Source: Polytrichum commune (Eukaryota > Streptophyta > Polytrichopsida > Polytrichales > Polytrichaceae). From it: 64,000 nucleotides of DNA. The DNA is taken from assembly GCA_950295325.1 (NCBI GenBank), contig OX485808.1:31144527-31208526 (forward strand), given 5' to 3'. The position numbers and the translations under genes were made by a program. The notes under the pieces are model-generated. The model saw nothing but the letters and a program-made list of their open reading frames with translations. It had not been told where the DNA came from and did no database searches. This document shows positions 49,250 through 58,752 of this stretch, piece by piece; position 1 is the first letter of the stretch, and every line of letters begins with the position of its first letter.

Positions 49250-50832
49250 GGTTTAATAGGAAAACCCTTAACCACCTACTAGACTGAAATCAAATTCATT
49301 CAAATATCAAACTACGAACCCCCTACAAGGTTCCCCTCAACCCCCACATACCCTCACAGACATATCAAAGTCACTCAAATATCAAAGGTAAAAAAGAGAC
49401 AAGCTTTCTGAGACGTACATTTCAATTTCAGATTAAAACCAAAACTAAATAATAACACCCTACCCCCTACCAGATTCCCTAAACCCCCACCTACCCTCAG
49501 ACTCAAATCAAATTCAGTTAAAATATCAACTCTTAACCCCCTACCAGATTTTCCTCAACCCCCAGCCACCCTTAGACTCAAATCAAATTCAGTCAAATAT
49601 CAACTCCTAACCCCTAACCAGATTCCCTCAACCCACAGTCAAGCTCACAGTCATATCAAACTCACTAACATATTAGATCCCAAAAAATGTGTGTCGGGGC
49701 CGAGACACCTTATATGAGTCCTACATTTCAATTTCAGATTTTTAGAAAAATCAAAACTTGACACTTCTACCCCCTACCAGATTTCCCTCAACCCCCAGCC
49801 ACCGTTAGACTCAAATCAAATTCAGTCACATATCAACTCCTAACCCCCGAACTAGATTCCCTCAACCCCAAGTCAACCTCATAGTCATAGCAAACTGACT
49901 AACATATTAGACCCCAAAAAATGTGTGTCGGGGCCGAGACACCTTATATGAGTCCTACATTTCAATTTCAAATTTTTAGAAAAATCAAAACTTGACACTT
50001 CTACCCCCTACCAGATTTCCCTCAACCCCCAGCCACCCTGAGACTCAAATCAAATTTAGTCACATATCAACTCCTAACCCCCGAACTAGATTCCCTCAAC
50101 CCCAAGTCAACCTCATAGTCATATCAAACTCACTAACATATTAGACCCCAAAAAATGTGTGTCGGGGCCGAGACACCTTATATGAGTCCTACATTTCAAT
50201 CTCAGATTTTTAGAAAAATCAAAACTTGACACATCTACCCCCTACCAAAATCCCCTCTTCCGTCACCCACCCTGAGACTCAAATCAAATTCAGTCACATA
50301 TCAACTCCTAACCCCCGAACCAGATTCCCTCAACCCCAAGTCAACCTCATAGTCATATCAAACTCACTAACATATTAGACCCCAAAAAATGTGTGTCGGG
50401 GCCGAGACACCTTTTATGAGTCCTACATTTCAATTTCAGATTTTTAGAAAAATCAAAACTTGACACATCTACCCCCTACCAGATTTCCCTCAACCCCCAC
50501 CCACCCTGAGACTCAAATCAAATTCAGTCACATATCAACTCCTAACCCCCGAACTAGATTCCCTCAACCCCAAGTCAACCTCATAGTCATAGCAAACTCA
50601 CTAACATATTAGACCCCAAAAAGAGTGTCTCGGGGCCGAGACACCTTTTTTTAGTCCTACATTTCAATTTCAGATTTTTAGAAAAATCAAAACTTGACAC
50701 ATCTACCCCCTACCAGAATCCCCTCTTCCCTCACCCACCCTGAGACTCAAATCAAATTCAGTCACATATCAACTCCTAGCCCCCGAACCAGATTCCCTCA
50801 ACCCCAAGTCAACCTCATAGTCATATCAAGTC
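49250..50832 (+). repeat. About 234-bp tandem satellite, five clear units plus decayed edges
   Basis: The landmark GTGTGTCGGGGCCGAGACAC recurs at about 49689, 49923, 50157 and 50391, with a variant near 50625, a 234-bp period. Units also carry CCCTACCAGATTTCCCTCAACCCC and AACATATTAGACCCC. The last unit has GTGTCTCGG-GG-CCGAGACAC, a palindrome with 9-bp arms. The array lies just upstream of the methyltransferase-like gene. Confidence 0.93.
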
Positions 50833-51269
50833 TCCCAAGTCTCCCAAGTCTTGCTCCTTTAGGTGCCCCTAGTTCATCTCAAATTCACACCACGTTGTCC
50901 ATCGATGGTTCTGTAGATGTCAACAACATGAAGATTGCTCAGTTGACTCCGGCGATCGTCCCACATGACTGCTCAGTTTCTCCGGCGGTCATGGTTCAGA
51001 GTCCACATGCACGGACTCCATCTTCGCAAGAGGATGTTGCAATGCTGATAGAGGACAAGTCTACTTTACAGACTCATGCCTATTCTAGAGTAGGGATTAT
51101 TAAACCGGGCACTTACTCTAGATCTCTATTAAGGAGTGCCCCACGTCCCAAAGGTCAGGGACTGGGTTGCGAAGGATGCACTGCAGTTCATAGTTTAGGG
51201 ATTGACCATTGTCATAAACATGACGGTGACAAAAATGGCAAAGGTCCCCATAAGCGTCTTCGTCGCTAA
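50694..51269 (+). CDS. ORF of unknown function between two satellite arrays
   Basis: The frame is open from 50694, but the first 60 or so codons are satellite sequence. The likely coding start is Met at 50929 (MKIAQLTPAIV) or slightly upstream. The C-terminal part has a small Cys/His-rich segment, GLGCEGCTAVHSLGIDHCHKHDGD, ending in a basic GPHKRLRR tail, which could be a metal-binding and nuclear-localising end. I do not recognise the family. Its place between arrays carrying inverted copies of one motif would fit a DNA-binding accessory protein of a transposon, but that is inference. Confidence 0.4.
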   Translation: MTHLPPTRIPSSLTHPETQIKFSHISTPSPRTRFPQPQVNLIVISSLPSLPSLAPLGAPSSSQIHTTLSIDGSVDVNNMKIAQLTPAIVPHDCSVSPAVMVQSPHARTPSSQEDVAMLIEDKSTLQTHAYSRVGIIKPGTYSRSLLRSAPRPKGQGLGCEGCTAVHSLGIDHCHKHDGDKNGKGPHKRLRR

Positions 51270-51371
51270 TCAGAATGTAGCATTCTAGTGTTTAGAATTT
51301 ATTATTGCATAGCTACTATCATGCACTCCACATTATTCGTGGCGGCCGTTATTCTTATGACCTTATTTGCC

Positions 51372-52045
51372 AATATATATTATAATGTCCCTTACATCCA
51401 CTAAATGGTTCACGTGGTCTCTAGTGTATTTATAATTACGGCACTCGCCTTTCAGCCTCATGTTTGTTCTTAATATATCTATATTGGAATGGCTAGTAGG
51501 TTAGGGAGGGATTAGTAAGGGATAGATTTTGATTTTGATTTCTGGAATTCCTAGTCTCGGCCCCGATACGCTCTTTTCAAGTTCAATTAGTGAGGCCAGA
51601 GAGGGTTTAGGCTAGGCTTGGGTGGGATTAGTAAGGGATAGATTTTGATTTTGATTTCTGGAATTCCTAGTCTCGGCCCCGATACGCTCTTTTCAGGTTC
51701 AATCAGTAAGGCCAGAGAGGGTTTAGGCTAGGCTTGGGTGGGATTAGTAAGGGATAGATTTTGATTTTGATGTCTGGAATTCCTAGTCTCGGCCCCGATA
51801 CGCTCTTTTCAGGTTCAATTAGTGAGGCCAGGGAGGGTTAAGGCTAGGCTTGGGGTGGGATTAGTTTGATATAGCTTTATTGTAGTACACTGTAATCCTA
51901 CATGCCCTATATATTTGCCTATATATATTATAATGTCCCTTACATCCACTAAATGGTTCATGTGGTCTCTGGTGTATTTATAATTACGGCACTCGGCATT
52001 CAACCTCATGTTTTTTCTTAATATATGTACATTGGATTGGCATAT
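51372..52045 (+). repeat. Direct duplication of about 125 bp flanking the 116-bp array
   Basis: Bases 51372-51495 and 51919-52045 share TATATTATAATGTCCCTTACATCCAC, TAAATGGTTCA.GTGGTCTCT, TGTATTTATAATTACGGCACTCG and TTCTTAATATAT with few changes. They bracket the 116-bp tandem units. Confidence 0.85.
51508..51856 (+). repeat. 116-bp tandem repeat, three units
   Basis: Units start at GGGATTAGTAAGGG near 51508, 51624 and 51740. Each includes GTCTCGGCCCCGATACGCTC, which holds the complement of the 13-bp motif TCGGGGCCGAGAC found in the 234-bp array. Confidence 0.93.
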
Positions 52046-53029
52046 GATCATGACTAACTTAAGTAATTGCTGCAGTGCATTTTCAGTTCTTAATCATGTT
52101 GCTATCATGAGTCGGCTTATTATTCCACTACTAATCCAAGTCTCCACCGTCTTTCACATATTCCCTCTTGCCATGGCCTGCTCATCACATCACTATATAC
52201 ACAGCCCACTTTCTGCTAAGCTTAAGTCCATTGCCCGTTTGGCCAACTCGCATTTACATTCCTTCTACAATGGCCACCATCCGAGCACTGCACCATTCCA
52301 TCCCCCTTATGATCCCTCTAGGAGATGATGGTCTAGCCAAAGTCGCAGAGTCATTCCTTAGTTTGAGGTTTAGATTCCACCCAGACTCAATTCATGTCGA
52401 GGAAGAGGGCTTTAATGACAACGGTGACTTGTGTCACACTGTCCTTCAGATGTCCTTTCGCATTGACGATGATAGAGTTTGGTTCTTGCTCCCTGGAACG
52501 TACAAAGCCATAGGCGTCACCGAGTCGGAGATGGCCACCACAACTGTGTTGCTAACACCAGGCGTGTCCCTCACGTCCATCACGCAGGGTCCTCTTCTGG
52601 CGACGGTCAAGAAGGAGCCCGGCATCCAAGAGGTTACCTATCTCAGCGATGACTCTGATGATGATGTGCCACCTGCCTCTGACTTTGCCTCACTTACCCC
52701 ACCTCCATCGCAGGATCAGCCCTTCATCAATCCTCCCAGGATTCCACACTCGCCTACTATAAGTCAACCATCTACTTCCAGACCCCCAGTTCACCCAGGT
52801 GTGTCTATAGATCGTCCTAGTGTTGTCCACCACTTGAAGTTGCTTGCAACCCGACCAGGGTCCAAGAACATCCTCAAGAGTATTGATTATGAATCTGTTA
52901 GGCATGAGAAGGTTGACTTCCTCCCTTCTGTTTTTGACGGCGACGTCATCTTTGAGTTCCCTCCTCTGGGAGCTGATGCTCCCCATTCCCATGCTAGACT
53001 CATGTTCGGAATGGACAAGCGTTTAACAC

Positions 53030-53182
53030 CATATTCAAAATTTTGGGAGATTTCTAGTCTCCCAATTTCATGACAGTTTAGGTGGAGTCGACCTAAAATG
53101 TACCCAGTGGGTACATTTTAGGTCGACTCAACCTAAACTGTATTTTCCCAAAATCATGGAATTTTCCCAAAATTTCGAATTT
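53030..53182. mobile_element. Small foldback element with near-perfect hairpin
   Basis: Bases 53073-53106 and 53108-53141 are complementary at 33 of 34 positions, with a single-base loop. Outer parts share TTC.AAATTTTGGGA in inverted form. It splits the transposase-like frame between GMDKR and FDGHAW. A target duplication was not clear. Confidence 0.7.
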
Positions 53183-53508
53183 CGACGGTCATGCTTGGTG
53201 TAGGACAAAGACGTCTAACATTACCAATGATCTCGGCTTGACCTTCCGGTTTTCATGTTGTGTTGGCCATCTACGTTATAATAACGAGGGTTGTGATTAC
53301 CTCAGCCGCCCCAATCGGGCCACTACCGTCAACGAGATCGAATGGGAAGGCTGTACCGCCTCACCCTTCTCCCTCGGGGGGGGCACTCCCTTGTATATTT
53401 TGCATACACTTGCGATAATGACCTATTAAAATGGGGGCTATTTACCTATGAGAACGGATTATAAGGGATGCTAATTTTTGAAATAATGGTAAATTGTTGT
53501 GATTATTT

Positions 53509-54536
53509 CAGACCTTGGACAACTGCCAAAATAACTAAAGTTAACTAGATTTTTTTCAAGGCATTTTAGGGAACAACTATAGTTAACTAAAAAAATTTCA
53601 AAGCCATTTGAAAAACAACTAAAGTTAACTAGAAAAAATCAAGACCAAATTCAAGAACAACTATAGTTAACTAGAATTTTTTTTAACAACTATAACTGTG
53701 TATCTAACTATAGTTAACTAAAAAAAACTTCAATAAAAACTTTAGTCAATTATAGTTATGAAATATAAACATCAAGCCTCATATTCTTCATCTGCCTCAA
53801 TGTTGTCCTGATCTTCATCGTTGGTGTCGTATTCCGACATAACTGGTCGCTTAGGAATAAAATTCTCCCATTGCGAGTCAAGCTTGACTACCTCCGATAC
53901 GTCAGAACAAAGTAAATGCTTGTTCATCTTTAGAATGCAATCAAAACTATGTGGGTTAATTAGAATGTGGGTTCTTTCCTTCCCAACAATTAGAATGTGG
54001 GTTCTCTCCTTCGCAAGCTTAAGGCGATTTCTACAAGTCAAGATACTGATCTCACTGTTTTGAGTTCCTCCAAGCTTGAGCATTCAAGTAAAGATTTATT
54101 GCACTTTAGCTAGTAACAGAAGATCCTAACAATGCACATTATGCAAACACAAGAGTTTGAAGCCTAATCCACCACCACATCGATGACTTGAGTTAGTTGA
54201 CACAATGAAGCATAGATACCTTGCTTGCTCCAGATTGTCGAGTGTGCTCTCAAGAGGCTCCAGACCAAAAGGAGGAGAAGCTTCAAGATATAATAATTAT
54301 TTTGAAAACCATTAGCCTTTAGCCCCTCATTCCTCGTCATCCTACCATAATTTCAGGCTGCACTTAATGTTAGTTAACTAGATATAACTATAGTTAACTA
54401 GATTTTTTGGTAGTTTGAATTCAAAACAACTATAGTTAACTAGATTTTTTGACTGGTCAAATCGTGAACAACTGTAGTTACGGAGGGCAACTAGTTAACT
54501 ACTAGTTGATTTAGTTGGTTAGTTGTCCAAGGTCTG
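53509..54536. mobile_element. hAT-like element nested in E3, TSD GATTATTT
   Basis: The ends are CAGACCTTGGACAACT and its exact complement (16-bp TIR). The 8-bp duplication GATTATTT lies at 53501-53508 and 54537-54544. The palindromic word AACTATAGTTAACTAG and variants recur about seven times inside the left end and several times inside the right end. A minus-strand 103-aa ORF (53772-54083) with an acidic C-terminus is not recognisable. It contains a 40-bp-scale duplication around TTAGAATGTGGGTTCT. Confidence 0.9.
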
Positions 54537-55140
54537 GATTATTTGCACCCTATTGGTAATTATAAATTCTTGGATGGTTGATTTTATGGTACCCTATATT
54601 ACTTATATGTAATTTTTTCCCCTGATTGCCCCCATTCCTTAAAGTGTATGATACAGTAGAATTCTCGTTAGAAGCACGTGTACAGAGTAAGAGAAACAAA
54701 CATTTACTAGGGTTTAGGGTTCAGGGTCACACTGAAGTCCGGGCAAAGCAAAACACTAAACAATAACAACAAAAGATTGCAATTACATGTCATTAAGCAA
54801 CACGAGCCAACGAATGAAAGTTGTGTTGGATAACACAGTTAGAAACCTTGAGGTCTTAGGGAACATGCCAGCCACATGTGTCTCAAAGTCACATTTACAA
54901 GGTTTGCAGAAGCCCTACAATTGATGCCTTGATCTTCCAATCCTACACATTGGAGGAAAATCCCACGCCATGCAAGCAAAATCCACCTAAACTAGCTAGG
55001 CTACCATTTACACATGTGGGAGATATGAGGGTACTCGAACTGAAATGGCTACTACAGATTTCAAGGTATACTAATGATCATTCAGTCCTTTTTCCAAATT
55101 ATATCTCCACATGTGTGAGATAGTACAAATTTAGCAGGTT

Positions 55141-55485
55141 TTATTTTTTATTTGAAATGAACTCACTCAATGAGTTTGCATCTACCTCATCTAAGGTGTA
55201 GATTTTGCTAGTTGATTCATACACTAGAGACACAGTTGAGATAATAGCATCCACATCAACCCACACACAATCACTATCAACATACTTATATTTGTTGAGA
55301 CCCGGCTGTTTTTTTAACCAATGGAGGTAAGCCATAGTAGTTGGGAAGAGCGTTTCTCTATTTCCGTTCTGGACTGCACGTTTCATCAAGTCAATGGGTT
55401 GCCAACAATTGCCCCACTTAGTACCAACCTTCACCCTTATCTTTTGAACCCTTCCTATATAGAACATGCCATATTTTGGTGGCAA
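55141..55485 (-). CDS. 114-aa ORF in E3, unknown
   Basis: A well-formed minus-strand frame with mixed, protein-like composition (GRVQKIRVKVGTKWGNCWQP, LHWLKKQPG, WVDVDAIISTVSLVYES, LDEVDANSLSEF). It looks more like a folded protein fragment than a chance ORF. It may be a remnant of an E-family protein or a captured exon. No catalytic motif or domain was recognised and no splice partner was found. Confidence 0.4.
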   Translation of the reverse strand: MPPKYGMFYIGRVQKIRVKVGTKWGNCWQPIDLMKRAVQNGNRETLFPTTMAYLHWLKKQPGLNKYKYVDSDCVWVDVDAIISTVSLVYESTSKIYTLDEVDANSLSEFISNKK

Positions 55486-57704
55486 AGTATTTAATTTTTG
55501 AAACTATTGTTTTTTCTCCATGCTATTTTATATGTACCACTTAGGTAATTTAATCATGTTTTGTCAAATGCTATATTACATTTAATCATGTTTCACAATC
55601 CCAAAGCACCCTATACTACATCTAATAATTTTACAAATTTTACGCCAAATTTTTATACAAGACCCTATATTTTATCGCACGTAGTTCCTACATTTTTCAC
55701 CAGTGCCCCCCCCGAGCCTTCTCCGCAGGAGCTGATCCTCCAGCTGGGTCATCTCTCATTTGTAAGGTCTGTAAGACACCACCCTACTGTCTTGATACTT
55801 GCCAAGCTAAGATGTACTATGTTCTTGGCAAAGGTGACATAACCCGTGCATGCATCCATATGGGTCATCACCATCACCCCGTTTCGCAAGGTGTCTGTAG
55901 AGAGTCTAAGGTTGAAATTCATGATCTCATTGGTAGAGAGGTTGAGAGGACTCCCACCGCCACCAACTCTGCCATTGCATTGGCTGCAAGTAAAGATTTC
56001 CTGGCCAAATATCTTCTACGCACGGGATTTGATCCCAATAAAGTTATGGACCTGGAGTCCATGAAGTTTGTCATGGACAGGTACCAACATCTTAGCACCC
56101 CGAGTATTCGAAACACAGTCACTTCCTTCAAGCGCATTGGGCGAGGGGGGATCATTGACAGCATCACCGGACTGAGAGGTCATAGCAGTTGGCCCTATGT
56201 GCAAGAAAACAAATTCCCAGGCCAAGGAAAGTTGTTGGAGAAAGTCTATGTGTTCAAGATGTCCGAGGTGGGCCCTGGCTCTGGAGTGGACCTTGTCAGG
56301 AGAATGCAACCACGCGGTGATCTGCAGGATGCTTGGGTCATGTTTGACCATGACTTGCCATGTCTATGACTCGGCCTACTGCCGGGTTATGACTATTGCA
56401 GTATGTGATATGCAGTCTGAGGATGTCACGGCGCAGAGCCTTCTTTGGCATGGGCTCAATGAAGTTATGCACAGACATGGCATTGCTAAAGTTAACTTCA
56501 AAGGGTTCATGGCGGACAGTGCACAAGCCAATTGGAATGCAGTTAGGATTATCTATGGCAGTGGTGATCCCAAGGTTCCTATGGAGTCTCGCGAGAGGAC
56601 ATGTCTATTGCATTGGACGGTGTCTATGGAACGCCACACCACCACCCACATCAAGCCCGACCTCCAACAGCAACACAAGTTGTTATGCAAGCAGTACAAG
56701 GATGCCAAGACTCCTGAGCAGTCCGAGTCCCGTTATCTTGCCATCCGGGCATGGTGGCTTTCCTCTAGAGCTGCATCCGAGGAAGGAATCAAGGACCTTG
56801 ATATATGGCTTGCATTCTGGCACTTTCGTTACCGTCAATGGGGTGGTTTCATGCAACTAGTGAGTACCCACCCACTTTCTATTTCGCTTTTTGGTGTCAA
56901 ATTTTTTTTGGTTTTTTTTTGGTGTCAGTTTAGGCTTTTGGCCTGTTTTTGTGCAAAGCGTACTCACTACATTTTATTTATTTCTCTCAGAATTTCACAG
57001 ATTCTGAGTTGGCAGAGATGCCATCTTGCAACCTCTCCGAGACAGTCCATAACAAATGGCTTCAGCAATCTGGAAACTGTGGCTCTGATCTGTATGTTGC
57101 GATCGTGGATGATTTCGTGAGGGCGTTCATGCAATGTACGAACTACTACGCCTACTTGAAGGGTGATCGCTCTGGTACTGGCCCAGGAAAAGAAGAACTC
57201 CGCCTTCGTGCTGCACATCGATCCGGTGACGCCAAGAGAATTGTTGCAGCCCTCGAGCACATGCCTGGAGCAGAGCATTGGTGCACCCGCAAACCCCAAC
57301 TCGAAGGAGAGGAGGTCTTTGGCACCACCAAGCGCAAACTTGATATGCCATCTGGTTCTGATCAAGATTCACATAGACCCGACAAGGTCAGCTTCTCTCA
57401 TCCACGAGTGAGCACTAGGTCAACCAAGGCACGCACTGATTCCGCCACACCATCAGACCTGCCCCTAACACAATCCCCCGAGAAATCGATTCCACAACGG
57501 GTCACCCACGTCAATAACATTCAGGAGACCCACTGCGATGTCTCCAAGTGGCACATTTCTAGACTGCCCAAGACTTCCGCCAAGACCTGCTTCGCCATGC
57601 AAGCTCGCACAAAGACCAAGTGCACCCAGAAGATCGTTCGGCATGGTAAAAGTCAGGGTTGTCTATTGTGTCGTGATGGAGGGTAATCCTGACATAATGT
57701 CATG

Positions 57705-57752
57705 CCGTCACGACACGTATCCGTCACGACACGTATCCGTCACGACATTATG
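57705..57752 (+). repeat. 16-bp tandem (CCGTCACGACACGTAT), three units
   Basis: Two exact units and one variant (CCGTCACGACATTATG). CATAATGTC just upstream is the complement of the GACATTATG end, and TGTCGTGA occurs at 57669. This may be a terminal repeat of a transposon that included the preceding gene, but no partner end was found. Confidence 0.7.
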
Positions 57753-57895
57753 CCGGATGCTGTTTTTATCCTGACGGACTTGAATTTTACCGATTTTTTT
57801 GTGTAATTACATTAACCCATTTCTGACACGTAGGATTTACAATGTCCACGTGTGATGACATGTCAGCAAAGTAAAGGTAAAGTGGGGAAAAATTT

Positions 57896-58503
57896 ACTAG
57901 AGCCCGTCCGCCCCCCCGTCCGCCTCCGTTCCCAACCCCCGTTCGCCCCCGTTCCCCCCCGTCCGCTCCCGTTCACAATCCCCGTTCGCCCCCGTTCCCC
58001 CCCGTCCGCTCCCGTTCCCAACCCCGTCCGCTCCCGTTCCCAACCCCGTCCGCTCCCGTTCCCAACCCCGTCCGCTCCCGTTCCCCGCCCCGTCCCCAAC
58101 CCGTCCGCTCCCCCCCCCTCCGTCCGCCCCCCCCCCTCTCCCGTCCGTCCGCTCCCTTGTCCGCTCCCCCCCTCTCCCGTCCGTCCACTCCCCCGTCCGC
58201 TCGTCCGTCCGCTCGTCCGTCCGCTCCCCCGTCCGCTCCCCCCCGTCCGTCCGCTCGTCCGTCCGCTCCCCCCCGTCCGTCCGCTCGTCCGTCCGCTCCC
58301 CCCCGTCCGTCCGCTCGTCCGTCCGCTCCCCCCCGTCCGCTCCCCCCCGTCCGTCCGCTCCCTCGTCCGCTCCCTCGTCCGCTCCCCCGTCCGCTCCCCC
58401 CCCCCCCCCGTCCGTCCGCTCCCTCGTCCGCTCCCCCCCCCTCCGTCCGCCCCCCCGTCCGCTCCCCGTCCGCTCCCCCCCCCCTTCCGTCCGCTCCCCC
58501 GTC
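57896..58503 (+). repeat. C-rich satellite (CCCGTCCGCTCCC)n, about 600 bp
   Basis: Starts as about 24-bp units (CCCGTCCGCTCCCGTTCCCAA) and shifts to 12-16-bp units of CCGTCCGCTCC with C-runs. The plus strand is almost free of A. The complement has many G-runs of three or more. Long P/R/S-rich and G/R-rich ORFs over it on the two strands are by-products. It lies about 250 bp upstream of the hAT gene. Confidence 0.92.
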
Positions 58504-58752
58504 CGATTCGAATATTATAAATTGAGGGTTCAAGGTGCCATTTTTGCCTCCACTGACATAGTGTGTCTCAAGTCTTTTGATTCTCCTTTGAGGAGTGAGG
58601 ATTGAATGCGTGAGACCCGAATGCAGAGGATACTTTGTCCAATCTAGTGACTGTGAATTAGGGTTGCCCTTGTGGCACTCTTGAACAGGACCTAGTATGC
58701 GATCAAAGTTACTTGCTCTAACTTGTTTGTATTTGCAGGTTTTGTTGAAGTC
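58504..58752 (+). promoter_or_regulatory. Leader of the hAT gene with a likely 5' UTR intron end
   Basis: A strong acceptor TTTGTATTTGCAG|G ends at 58738, 14 bases before the ATG, so the 5' UTR probably contains an intron whose donor lies upstream. No TATA box was assigned. Confidence 0.45.

Larger units (their letters stand above)
53373..55716. mobile_element. E3: G-tract-ended element with 8-bp TSD CCTTCTCC
   Basis: It begins CTCGGGGGGGGCACT and ends AGTGCCCCCCCCGAG, a perfect 15-bp TIR, flanked by CCTTCTCC at 53365-53372 and 55717-55724. Further inside, TGCGATAATGACCTATTAAAAT pairs loosely with the complement of TATATTTTATCGCACGT. ACCCTATA words recur near both ends. Removing it with one target copy joins TASPFS to AGADPP in frame. 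It carries a nested hAT-like element and a minus-strand 114-aa ORF. Confidence 0.88.
52270..57686 (+). pseudogene. DDE-transposase-like gene, broken by three lesions
   Basis: Start chosen at 52270 (MATIRALHHS). Exon 1 runs to GMDKR near 53030, where a foldback interrupts it. FDGHAW continues at about 53183 to TASPFS, where E3 is inserted. AGADPPAGSSLICKVCKTPP follows, then KVEIHDLIGREVERTP and WPYVQ. The frame changes near 56350 between VMFDH and TCHVYDSAY, probably by a small deletion. The core has YDSAYCRVMTIAVCD, FKGFMADSAQANWNAVR and ERTCLLHW, an arrangement like the D...D..C..H part of MULE-type DDE transposases. An intron at 56860-56990 (GT-AG) joins GGFMQL to NFTDSEL. A CxxC pair (CKVCKTPP) and a basic C-terminus suggest DNA binding. 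The exact superfamily is unresolved. Confidence 0.55.

Noticed and set aside
13907-50832. CRISPR-like spaced repeats
   Set aside because: All arrays are contiguous tandem repeats without unique spacers, in a plant genome.
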